Assembly: GCA_019925095.2 (NCBI GenBank)
Contig: CM034389.1
Coordinates: forward strand, 878,001 to 942,000
Reading direction: 5' to 3'
Source: Dendrolimus kikuchii
Lineage: Eukaryota; Arthropoda; Insecta; Lepidoptera; Lasiocampidae
DNA length: 64,000 bases
The notes under the pieces were generated by a model, which worked only from the letters and a program-made list of their open reading frames with translations, did not search any database and was not told the origin of the DNA. A program made the translations under genes and the position numbers. Shown here piece after piece: positions 10,741 to 19,372 of this stretch. Numbering within the stretch: position 1 is the stretch's first letter; each line of letters starts with the position of its first letter.

Positions 10741-10850
10741 ACTTTATCGTACACGAAGTATAGGCAATCAGAAATAGAAAAAAACAAGAGATAGTACAAC
10801 GGGCGGCTTTATCGCTAAAAAGCGATCTCTTCCAAACAACCCTGGGCAAA
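10741..10850 (-). repeat. LINE/SINE 3'-tail fragment
   Basis: gggcggctttatcgctaaaa and gcgatctcttccaaacaacc match the same repeat in reverse. Confidence 0.5.
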
Positions 10851-10939
10851 GATTGATAAATTTTTAATACTGACTATAGTGCATTTTATGAATAATGATA
10901 AATTATAGGTATACACAATACATATTAGTACAAAAACAA

Positions 10940-11172
10940 TATACATACATAACTTCACGCCAGTTCCCTTGCGGGGTAGGCACGAACAACAGAGTGCCAT
11001 TCAGGCTTATTCTTACACACCTCACTTGCTTCTTTGACATTCATAACTCTTGTCATGCACGCTCGTCTGTTCTCAAGGCTCCTGACATCACCTTCTGCGA
11101 GTACACGATCAATTTGATCATGGAAGGTGTGTCGTGGCCTTCCACGACTTCTGCATCCATCCACTTTTGCAA
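10940..11172 (-). pseudogene. RTE-like LINE 3' end
   Basis: Same segment (VDGCRSRGRPRH...ARELA) with a short tail, next to an (AT)n run. Confidence 0.75.
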
Positions 11173-11194
11173 AACAATATAAATACATATATAA

Positions 11195-11197
<3 letters not shown>

Positions 11198-11253
<56 letters not shown>
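11198..11253. repeat. (AT)n microsatellite
   Basis: About 27 AT dinucleotides. Confidence 0.9.
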
Positions 11254-11260
<7 letters not shown>

Positions 11261-11311
11261 AATGTAATATGTTCATTGAAATGTGGGTAAATTTATTATA
11301 CGATAAAGTAT

Positions 11312-11853
11312 AATAAATAATAATAATATTAGCCCATAAATGTCCCACTGCTGGGTTCGGGCCTCCCATTATAGGGGAACGGACGGAATATCCGCCACGC
11401 TTGTCCAAGGCCGCTTGGCAGGTTTGACACATCAGTTTTTTTTTATTGCAGGAGATCAGCAGACAGGCAGACGGCCCACTTGATGGAAAGCGGTTACCAT
11501 CACCTATGGACATTTGCAACAACAAAGTTGTTACAAATGCGCTGCTGCTCTCTTAAGGGAAACTGGAACCTGGTCACTAATGCCGGAACACAACTCAAGG
11601 TTGTTACGGCGACATACTTTAGACCAGAGGTGGTAGCCATCCAGTTGGGCAAATGCCCTACCACCTGGCTAAATCTCGATGTGCAGGTTGCATCACGATG
11701 TTTTCCTTCACCGTTGTTAGCACGTGGTTATTGTAACAATATGCACGCACATAGGTCAGAAAACTGTCTAAGTGGTGCATCCGTTCCGGCCGGGTTCGAA
11801 CCTGCGCCCTTTGTGTTTGGGACGCGTGCGCTAGCCATTATGCTACCATGACT
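11312..11853 (-). mobile_element. tRNA-derived SINE split by another SINE
   Basis: Same family as 36852, B box GGTTCGAACCC near 11793; a repeat-A SINE interrupts the body at 11436-11670. Confidence 0.75.
11436..11670 (-). mobile_element. Repeat-A SINE, short form
   Basis: tttattgcaggagatcagc to taccacctggct; stops at the short-form boundary. Confidence 0.8.
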
Positions 11854-12744
11854 TAGAAAAATTAAATTAAAGTAAATTGATTTAAAAAAATGTATACATG
11901 AAGAACACAATTTTAAGATTTAAAGCTAAATATTATCTCATATTTTAATGAATTGATGAAAAAAGTCATTGATTTGTGAAACCTTTCATTTTTAACCGTA
12001 TAATAACATAGAGACTATTCGGAGCGAAATTAATAAATTTGCATAAAAGGGTTGAGCTAAATACCCTCAGTCCGGGTCTATTATCTTTAAACCCGCGGGA
12101 ATATTATGAAACGAATTGTGTGAAATATTTGCATATTCGCAACCGGGATTGAAATTATTTGATATAGACCCTTTTATATCGGGGCCTTGATCCAAAAATT
12201 CATAGTTGCAAAACTATGCTCAGCGGTTGGATAAGGTGTGTATACACAGGTCCAGTGAAGGCCAATGCCCATTCGTTCGTAATCACCCGCAATCAAAAGA
12301 AACGATTGATTAACTGTTCCAATTTCATATCCCAATTTGCTTTTCAAATAAAATTCAATCACCCCAGACCGTTAATTTCAAATCTATTTATTTTACATAT
12401 GTTTTTAAAGAGTTTTTATTTGTATTTTTAACCGGATTTCCAGAAATTCTTTTTTATTTCGAAAGATATTCTCCACTAAATATAAAATTAGAGCAAAAAG
12501 CAAGTGGCATATTAGTGAATTTAATGTTGGGGGCTAATAAGACGTGATTATTAAATATACGAGAGATCTACGTTGTTACGAGATATATTTTTAAGTGTAA
12601 CTTCAACGGTGGCAGAAACAACTTAAGACCAATATTAAATTCAAATTTAACATATACAATAAGTTTGTATATCCATCATTTTCCTTGTTTTAAGTTCTTA
12701 TTTATATACATATAATACGTTTTCATATATTTATTTATCTATCC
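11854..12744. other. Unassigned AT-rich intronic stretch
   Basis: About 890 bases with no repeat or coding match that I recognise; possibly original intron sequence. Confidence 0.35.
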
Positions 12745-13122
12745 ATCCCTGGGTTGGGGCACCTCAGTACCAGCTGCTCCCACTCGACTCCTTGCAGTGC
12801 CGAGTGGTCCGGATTGTCAACGATGTCGAACTTACAGACAGCTCTAAGCGCGCTCTACCATCTGTACAATGAGGAGTGTTCTGAGAAGATATTTGGTTTC
12901 ATACCTATGTCGCCATTTTACCACCGCACTGCTCGCCAGCGACTAGTAGTTCATTCACACTTCCTTGACACCTGGAAGTTATCCACTGTACGTGGCGCTC
13001 GCTCCTTTATGCCATACGTGAGCAAGCTAGGAATGAGCCCCTCCCTCGGTTTTCCCAGAGCGCTACAATATGGGGCTCTTCAAAAAGGGCATAAACAGAT
13101 ATTTAAAGTCTTAACGAGGTAA
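12745..13122 (+). pseudogene. LINE ORF2 C-terminal fragment
   Basis: YHLYNEECSEKIFGFIP, HRTARQ, RSFMPYVSKL and the spaced aromatic residues match the conserved C-terminus seen after the RT of Jockey/CR1-like LINEs. The first ~80 bases read in another frame (QYQLLPLDSLQCRVVRIVND), so at least one frameshift is present. Ends at TAA or TAG near 13122. Confidence 0.7.
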
Positions 13123-13274
13123 GCAACATATCGGCTCCCGTAGTGTTACAGATGTCCATGAGCAACGGTAGCCACTTCATCATCAAGTGAACGCGTTTGC
13201 CAGTTTGCCTACAAGCAAACCTAAAAAATAATACTTATTTATCAATTTATCTGTTTTTATTTTTATTTACATTC

Positions 13275-13360
13275 TATCCGTGCAGGAACGGAGAAAGAAT
13301 ACAATTTCCTGCGGCTGGGCGGCCTGTCGTAGAAGGCGACTAAACAACCCACAGCCAGGT
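13275..13360 (+). repeat. Repeat-A 5' extension alone
   Basis: tatccgtgcaggaacgg to cacagccaggt, then unrelated sequence: the complement of the short form, ending at the same boundary. Confidence 0.7.
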
Positions 13361-13449
13361 TGCTACGGACGTAGATACCCATAGCACTAATATAAACCCT
13401 AGAGGGTTTTCTATGCTATGTATAATTAAACAAGTTGTAATCATTTTGT

Positions 13450-13787
13450 TGTCTTGATACCCTATGCAATAGGCACTTATTGCTGAGTCAAACATCTCAT
13501 TGACATAGATTTCCAAAATGTCGATCAGCAGTAATTGCCTATAAATACCAAATCTTTTTACAAATTCACAGAGTTCTCTTGGTTATTAGCCACAGCTCTA
13601 CAGCAACGGACCTGGTTTATGCCTGCCGGCTGGATTGCTCAAAACTAATACCATATCGGTCCGGTAGACCTTTGAGGTCCCGTATATTGAGACTCCAAGT
13701 CAATTATTATTCATAATAATAAAATAAAAGGTTCCTGTAAGCCAAAATTGTTTTTTTTTTAAAACATATAAGTGCTCGGGACTAACA
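13450..13787 (+). repeat. 5' LTR of the endogenous retrovirus
   Basis: Identical to the 3' LTR from ACCCTATGC at 13459 to AAAATTG at 13750 except for one base near 13570. I extend its end to ...GGGACTAACA at 13787 because TAACA is the inverted match of the TGTTA that opens the 3' LTR and because the primer-binding site follows at once. The first ~9 bases do not match the TGTTACA of the 3' copy. It contains a TATA box at 13540 and two overlapping AATAAA signals at 13718 and 13723. Confidence 0.85.
13540..13547 (+). promoter_or_regulatory. TATA box of the retroviral LTR
   Basis: TATAAATA, the same in the 3' LTR. It lies about 180 bases upstream of the AATAAA signals at 13718-13728, a normal U3-R spacing. 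The start site was not determined. Confidence 0.6.
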
Positions 13788-13806
13788 TTTGGTGTCAGAA
13801 GAAAGC
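13788..13806 (+). other. Primer-binding site, tRNA-Leu type
   Basis: TGGTGTCAGAAG starts at 13790, two bases after the inferred LTR end. This is the complement of the 3' end of eukaryotic tRNA-Leu species ending in CTTCTGACACCA. The match is 12 bases and weakens afterwards. Confidence 0.7.
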
Positions 13807-14082
13807 GGGATATTATTGCCCGCCGGACGCCCCGTTCCTGACGACGTCCAACAAAAAGCCAAGCTGTGACGGTGCTGTACCAGTCTCTCTGACTGTGCAT
13901 AGCCAGACTCCAGCTCTACGTGTCGAGGAAGCCGCCACGCCGTACCTCATCGTGCCCGAGGGTCCATTGCCCAGCCGCGAGGTCCTGTTGCGCGGCCCAA
14001 CGACAACGCGTTGACCTAGATATAAAGCGTCAACAACCCAACGTGTTGCTGCCACGCGCTGACACGAGCCGCCGATTGAGCG

Positions 14083-14145
14083 TCGCCGCCCGCCGCCGCC
14101 GCAGCCGTCGCCGCCTCCGCCGCCGTCGCCGCCGCCGCCGCCGCC
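14083..14145 (+). repeat. GCC/GCG-rich tract in the retroviral leader
   Basis: cgccgcc- and cgtcgccg-type triplets with almost no A/T, in an otherwise AT-rich element. Confidence 0.7.
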
Positions 14146-14190
14146 AAGTCAGCATAATAACCAACACATGCTGCCGCTGATGTTTATACT

Positions 14191-14196
14191 GTGAGT
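14191..14196 (+). promoter_or_regulatory. Candidate splice donor for env mRNA
   Basis: GTGAGT, close to a perfect donor. An ATG at 14180 opens a frame whose last two bases before the donor are the first two bases of a codon. That phase is exactly what the acceptor at 19333-19334 needs to continue into env. Confidence 0.55.
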
Positions 14197-14249
14197 GCAT
14201 TTTAAGTTTATTATCTGTTATAGTTCCATTTCTTTATTTATAATTGATC

Positions 14250-15227
14250 ATGGCAAACCCAAAAATCGATCACTCCCCTATATCCTCCCATACCGTAAAA
14301 ATGAATTTTACCGACCTCACCCGCTTCATAAAAACCTTCGATGGAGATAGAAATAAATTATCCCCGTTTCTACGTAACTGCGAGAATGCCCTTAACTTAA
14401 TTAACCCCAATCAATACGAAATATTATTTAAATTTATACTATCCCAATTAGAAGGTAAAGCAGAAGCAATATGTTCCCTTAAAGTTTTCAGTAATTGGTC
14501 GGACCTGAAACAATTTTTAAAAAGTAACTTTGGCGAGTGTAAACACCGTAACCATCTATTATTAGACCTCCAAAACTGTAGAATGAAACCTAACGAAAGT
14601 GCTCTGCAATATAGTACACGTCTAGAAACTCATCTTACACGACTACAGACGGACATATCTCATTCAACCATCAATCAGGGTGAACTGCTAGGACGACTAG
14701 CTAATACGGAAGACCTGGCTTTACACACCTTTTTGCTGGGGCTACCCAGCCATATTTCCAACATATTGAGATGCCGCAATCCGGAAAACCTTGCCGAAGC
14801 AATTAATTTAGCTATTCAAGAAGAAAAATTCTACAACTATGCTCAATCCTCGCAGTCAAGAAATTCCGTAGAATCCAAACCAAAATGCCGTCTTTGTGGC
14901 AAACCTGGGCACACGGATAGATCGTGCTATTCAAATCGTCACCGTCCCATCCATAATGTAGCTTTCCAACCAAGACCTTCTCAATCCATTCCCAATACTT
15001 CACCACCAAACCCGACTATCTGTGCATATTGTAAGGCAGTCGGTCATCACATAAATCAATGTCGTAAAAGGGAATATAATAACACAAATCGTCAAAGATT
15101 TTCAAACCCTACAAATCATCAAATAAATTCTAACCCACCTTTAAATAAAGTACACAATTTAGACGAAAACCATGATCAGACCCAAGAGTGTCCAACAGAC
15201 CCCCAAAATGATAATTTTTTATACTAA
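14250..15227 (+). CDS. gag: Gag structural polyprotein
   Basis: 325 residues from the ATG at 14250 (gatcATGG context; the open frame begins two codons earlier without an ATG). The N-terminal two thirds has the helical capsid character of Ty3/Gypsy gag, with FIKTFDGD, LRNCENAL and a length-conserved ..FKFILSQLEGKA.. stretch. The C-terminal third carries two CCHC zinc knuckles, CRLCGKPGHTDRSC and CAYCKAVGHHINQC, both with the canonical C-x2-C-x4-H-x4-C spacing, for RNA binding and packaging. It is expected to form the intracellular core. The frame ends at TAA 15225-15227, just after a slippery heptamer, and pol continues in the -1 frame. No stops or frameshifts. Many insect errantivirus gags lack zinc knuckles, so two good ones are notable. 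Confidence 0.9.
   Translation: MANPKIDHSPISSHTVKMNFTDLTRFIKTFDGDRNKLSPFLRNCENALNLINPNQYEILFKFILSQLEGKAEAICSLKVFSNWSDLKQFLKSNFGECKHRNHLLLDLQNCRMKPNESALQYSTRLETHLTRLQTDISHSTINQGELLGRLANTEDLALHTFLLGLPSHISNILRCRNPENLAEAINLAIQEEKFYNYAQSSQSRNSVESKPKCRLCGKPGHTDRSCYSNRHRPIHNVAFQPRPSQSIPNTSPPNPTICAYCKAVGHHINQCRKREYNNTNRQRFSNPTNHQINSNPPLNKVHNLDENHDQTQECPTDPQNDNFLY
15215..15221 (+). promoter_or_regulatory. -1 ribosomal frameshift site between gag and pol
   Basis: T TTT TTA in gag phase (aaT TTT TTA), the same heptamer used by HIV-1. The gag stop is two codons further on. After a -1 slip the frame is open through to pol. A small stem, GGTT (15232-15235) with AACC (15240-15243), starts 10 bases downstream; it is weak, and any stronger pseudoknot would need folding software. 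Confidence 0.8.
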
Positions 15228-18200
15228 ATAGGGTTCCGCAACCGCGTCATGTGGAATCTGCTACACAAACCGACGCGCTACCAAGTAAAATACCTCCTAA
15301 CGATTCTGATTCCCTTTATTGCCATACCAATAAGTTACCGACAGACAGAACAAATAGTCACGACTCCTTCTTCCCTTCACGGCTCACTGAATCCCGAGTT
15401 ATACGACAGGGTAACCAGCCCCAGATAGGAAACTCGTCTATTAAAAACACTGGTTCTAAAAACTCTACTAAATCTTATACCAATAATTCTATGTCTAATA
15501 AATCTTATACCAATAATTCTAAGTCTACTAAATCTTATACCAATAATAAAAATTCTACTAATTCCTATACCCGTAATACTAAATCTGCGAATTCTTATAA
15601 TACAAAGTCCACAAATTCTTATAAGAATAACGAGACAATTTATAAAATTCATTATAACGATAAAATTCACTTACCGCATGTCTATATAAAATCTCAATAT
15701 TCAAATAAGCCGCTGGTTTTCTTGATTGACTCAGGCTCTAGTATTTCTTTAATAAAAAAATCTTCTTTAGTCACACATCCTAAACTTATAACAGAAAAGG
15801 TTAAGTTCAAAGGTATAGATGAAAATGCCCCATGTTCTGAGAGTTTTGGGCACTTTCAATTAGATTTCAAGCTCGATAACTCTGAAACAATATTCAGTAA
15901 AATTCATCTAGTTTCAGAATCTCTAAGTTTCAATTTTGACGGAATTATAGGTAATGATTTTCTAAGAAACAATAACTGCAATATCCTATACGGAAATAAT
16001 ACTCTGCATCTTGATAAAGGCACATTACAAATTCATTTTACTAAACCCCAATATACAATACCAGCTCGTTCCGAAATGATGATAGAATGCAAAGTAACTA
16101 ATCCAGAAATTACATCCGGGTTTGTTGAAAAGTCTGAGATTCAAAAGGGTGTATACCTATCCAGTTGCCTCACATCCCTTAAATCCAATAAACACGTTAA
16201 TGTGTCCATTCTTAATACTACAAATAATGAAATAAATATACAAACCTTTTGCGTTGAACTCCTACCATGTGATATTCTAAGGTCTAATAGTATACATAAT
16301 ATAACTTCCGATCATAACCGAGCTTTGGAAGTACGGAACCAAATAAGAACATCTCATCTTAACTCAGAAGAATCTAAAGTCCTCCTATCTCTTTGCCACG
16401 AATATTCCGATTTATTTTACCTTGATGGTGATCATCTCTCTTGTACTAACACTGTTAAACATGAAATTAAAACTACTAGTTCACAACCAATCCATGTAAA
16501 AAGTTACCGCTATCCAGAATGCCATAAAGAAGAAGTAAATAAGCAGATACAGAAAATGTTGAATCAAAACATTATTAAACCTTCTAGTTCCCCATGGTCA
16601 TCCCCAATTTGGGTAGTTCCAAAAAAACAAGACGCTTCCGGTCAAAAGAAATGGAGAATCGTAGTAGACTATCGAAAACTTAATGATATTACCATTGGAG
16701 ATGCTTATCCTATTCCTAACATAACCGAAATCTTAGACCAACTAGGTCACAGTAAATATTTTTCTACATTGGATCTCGCCTCCGGTTTTCATCAAATTCA
16801 AATGGCTGAAGAAGACTCTCCCAAAACCGCCTTCTCAGTTCCAAATGGCCACTTTGAATACACTAGAATGCCCTTTGGACTAAAAAATGCTCCTGCAACC
16901 TTTCAACGTCTCATGAATACAGTCCTTACCGGTCTACAGGGTTTACATTGCTTTATCTATCTAGATGACGTTATTATCTATTCTCATGATCTCCAGTCTC
17001 ACATCTCTAAACTTGAATTAATATTCGATGCCTTAAGAAAACATAATCTAAAGTTACAGCCAGACAAATGCGAGTTTCTTCGTCGCGAAGTCGCCTATCT
17101 AGGTCATATAATTTCAGACAAAGGAGTATCTCCCAATCCCGATAAAGTTGAAGCCGTAGTATCCTATCCTACACCCAGAACACCCAAACATATTAAAAGT
17201 TTCTTGGGACTCATAGGATATTATAGGAAATTTGTTAAAGACTTTTCTAAAATCACTAAGCCACTAACTTCCCTGTTAAGAAAGGATGTAGATTTCACCT
17301 GGTCACATCAACAGGAAGAAGCATTCAACTCTCTTAAATCAATGCTTACTAACGCCCCTATCCTCCAATATCCTGACTTCTCGAAACCTTTCATCTTAAC
17401 CACTGATGCTTCCGAATATGCAATTGGTGCAGTTCTATCGCAAGGTGAAATAGGCAATGACCTACCCATAGCCTATGCTTCCCGTACTTTAAACAAAGCA
17501 GAAGGAAATTATAGCGTGTCTGAAAAAGAACTTTTAGGAGTTATATACGGTACAAAAACATTCAGACCGTATCTTTATGGGAGAAAATTCAAAATCGTTA
17601 CAGACCACAAACCCCTTGTGTATCTTATGAATTGCAAAGATCCTAGTAGTAAGTTATTACGCTGGAGATTAAAAATAGAAGATTTTGATTATGAAATTGT
17701 GTATAAACCAGGAAAATTAAATAGTAACGCCGACGCCTTATCCAGACCGCCTATACATAATATCGAAGATATAGATCTTAATGATAACTTAACCTATGAA
17801 TCCTATATTAGAACACGTTCATCCCCTACAGTTTTTAATACTCGAATAACAGAATTTAACCAAAATTTACTTGAATCCTCGTGTCCATACATAGCCTACC
17901 CAACATCCATTGACTTAGATGACTCCAATCCCTACTGTCGAGATATACTAAACCTTTTAGAAAACAGAAATGACTTTGAAAACTCTGAAAGAGAATTGCA
18001 TAATATTAAAATATCCGAAATAAATAATAAAACTTATCTTCATCTTTTTACTAAAGTCCATCACTATGACTCTGTCACTTATAGAGATATCTTTGCAGTA
18101 TTAAAAGAAGTAAGAAATAACTTAGTTATATTCTACCCCCAAGTTAATGAAATTTCTATCTCTGATTTCGATAACCCTTACGATAAACTAAAATTTCTAA

Positions 18201-19372
18201 TTATTTACGAAATGATAACTTATATATTCCATGACACTAATATTAAAATAAATATTTATCACAACAAACTCGTATATCCTACCCCTAACCAAATTCCTGC
18301 TATCCTGAAGGATAACCATGACTCCCCTATTGGAGGCCATATTGGCTCCAATCGAATGTATAGTAAACTCAAAGATACTTACTATTGGAGTGGAATGAAA
18401 AAGGATATTGAAAATTATGTAAGAAATTGTCCACTCTGCCAACAAAACAAAGCACTTCGAGCTACTAATAAAGCCCCTATGGAAATCACAACAACTTCAA
18501 ATGAACCCTTACAAAGAATATTTACCGACATTGTAGGTCCTCTTCCAGAATCTGGTCCCCAAAAATACAAGTATATAGTCACATTCCAAGACGATTTAAC
18601 TAAATATTCCATGGCCTATCCTATTGTTCAATCCACTGCAGAACAAACTTCTGAATGTCTTATAAAATTTATATCTCACTTTGGTATTCCCAAAACTGTC
18701 CTTTCTGATCAAGGTGTCCATTTTATAGCCGACGTATATAAACAAGTAGCGTCTCTTTTTAAAATTAAACACTTATTCTCATCTCCATATCACCCCCAAA
18801 CCAATGGTGCACTTGAGAGAAGCCATAGCACTCTCAAGGAATATCTTAAATCCTATGTAAATGATAATCAAGACAACTGGTATAAATATCTCCCTACTGC
18901 ACTGATATCCTACAATTCAACAACTCACTCTACCACAAATTTTAGTCCTCATGAACTTTTATTCGGATGTAAACCTTACCTACCAAGTTCTATCTATGAC
19001 ATAAACCCTACTGTCACTTATCCCGATTATATTAAAAATTTAAAACACAGATTAATTAATACAAGAAACATAGCTCGCGAAAATATTCTTAGAAGTAAAG
19101 AAAGATCAAAACACTACTATGATCAGCATACTAGAGAAATATCTTATAATGTTGGAGATATGGTGTATATAAAATACCACCATAGATTGCGTAAAGCCTT
19201 GTCTCCTATATGGAAAGGTCCTTACCAAGTCACGGCAGTTCATGGTAATAGCAATGTAACAGTGCAAGTAAATAGGCGAAAAATCCGTTACCATTTTAAC
19301 GAAATAAAACTAGCCCACGATAATTCCATTCCAGGGCCATCGCGCCAGGTGCCATCTCCGACTCAGGACTAA
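15221..19372 (+). CDS. pol: Pol polyprotein: protease, reverse transcriptase, RNase H, integrase
   Basis: Made as a Gag-Pol fusion by -1 frameshifting. The longest separate frame starts only at a GTG at 15251 (1373 residues), and residue numbers below use that. Residues about 75-130 are a low-complexity SYTNN/KST spacer encoded by an imperfect 30-bp repeat. The aspartic protease has LIDSGSS at about 158-164. The reverse transcriptase ends in the active site YLDDVIIY near 570. RNase H has TDASEYAIGA near 717. Integrase has a zinc-binding HHCC region (H.GSNRMYSKL...CPLCQQ, near 1025-1060) and the catalytic triad D (FTDIVG, ~1092), D (LSDQG, ~1152) and E (GALERS, ~1188) with exact D-35-E spacing. 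The end of pol overlaps the first part of the env frame. No disruption is visible, so the enzyme set may be functional. Confidence 0.95.
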   Translation: MLNRVPQPRHVESATQTDALPSKIPPNDSDSLYCHTNKLPTDRTNSHDSFFPSRLTESRVIRQGNQPQIGNSSIKNTGSKNSTKSYTNNSMSNKSYTNNSKSTKSYTNNKNSTNSYTRNTKSANSYNTKSTNSYKNNETIYKIHYNDKIHLPHVYIKSQYSNKPLVFLIDSGSSISLIKKSSLVTHPKLITEKVKFKGIDENAPCSESFGHFQLDFKLDNSETIFSKIHLVSESLSFNFDGIIGNDFLRNNNCNILYGNNTLHLDKGTLQIHFTKPQYTIPARSEMMIECKVTNPEITSGFVEKSEIQKGVYLSSCLTSLKSNKHVNVSILNTTNNEINIQTFCVELLPCDILRSNSIHNITSDHNRALEVRNQIRTSHLNSEESKVLLSLCHEYSDLFYLDGDHLSCTNTVKHEIKTTSSQPIHVKSYRYPECHKEEVNKQIQKMLNQNIIKPSSSPWSSPIWVVPKKQDASGQKKWRIVVDYRKLNDITIGDAYPIPNITEILDQLGHSKYFSTLDLASGFHQIQMAEEDSPKTAFSVPNGHFEYTRMPFGLKNAPATFQRLMNTVLTGLQGLHCFIYLDDVIIYSHDLQSHISKLELIFDALRKHNLKLQPDKCEFLRREVAYLGHIISDKGVSPNPDKVEAVVSYPTPRTPKHIKSFLGLIGYYRKFVKDFSKITKPLTSLLRKDVDFTWSHQQEEAFNSLKSMLTNAPILQYPDFSKPFILTTDASEYAIGAVLSQGEIGNDLPIAYASRTLNKAEGNYSVSEKELLGVIYGTKTFRPYLYGRKFKIVTDHKPLVYLMNCKDPSSKLLRWRLKIEDFDYEIVYKPGKLNSNADALSRPPIHNIEDIDLNDNLTYESYIRTRSSPTVFNTRITEFNQNLLESSCPYIAYPTSIDLDDSNPYCRDILNLLENRNDFENSERELHNIKISEINNKTYLHLFTKVHHYDSVTYRDIFAVLKEVRNNLVIFYPQVNEISISDFDNPYDKLKFLIIYEMITYIFHDTNIKINIYHNKLVYPTPNQIPAILKDNHDSPIGGHIGSNRMYSKLKDTYYWSGMKKDIENYVRNCPLCQQNKALRATNKAPMEITTTSNEPLQRIFTDIVGPLPESGPQKYKYIVTFQDDLTKYSMAYPIVQSTAEQTSECLIKFISHFGIPKTVLSDQGVHFIADVYKQVASLFKIKHLFSSPYHPQTNGALERSHSTLKEYLKSYVNDNQDNWYKYLPTALISYNSTTHSTTNFSPHELLFGCKPYLPSSIYDINPTVTYPDYIKNLKHRLINTRNIARENILRSKERSKHYYDQHTREISYNVGDMVYIKYHHRLRKALSPIWKGPYQVTAVHGNSNVTVQVNRRKIRYHFNEIKLAHDNSIPGPSRQVPSPTQD
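19333..19334 (+). promoter_or_regulatory. Candidate splice acceptor for env mRNA
   Basis: AG in ccattccAG inside the last 40 bases of pol. Joining here to the donor at 14191 keeps a single open frame into env. A second AG at 19347-19348 would be out of phase. The upstream pyrimidine tract is modest, so this rests mainly on phase and on the openness of the env frame. Confidence 0.5.

Larger units (their letters stand above)
13807..14249 (+). other. Retroviral leader with GC-rich tract
   Basis: Non-coding leader between primer site and gag. A GCC/GCG-rich tract (about 14083-14145) contrasts with the AT-rich coding part and is likely strongly structured; this is where packaging signals sit in retroviruses, but no specific signal is identifiable. 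It carries a consensus splice donor at 14191. Short reading frames here look incidental, except a mini-frame beginning at 14180 just before the donor. Confidence 0.55.

Noticed and set aside
13920..14180. Arg-rich 86-codon frame in the retroviral leader
   Set aside because: Product of the GCC/GCG-rich tract; no family resemblance.
18197..18612. Minus-strand frames inside retroviral pol, env and the CsRn1-like pol
   Set aside because: Shadows of long, motif-bearing genes on the other strand.
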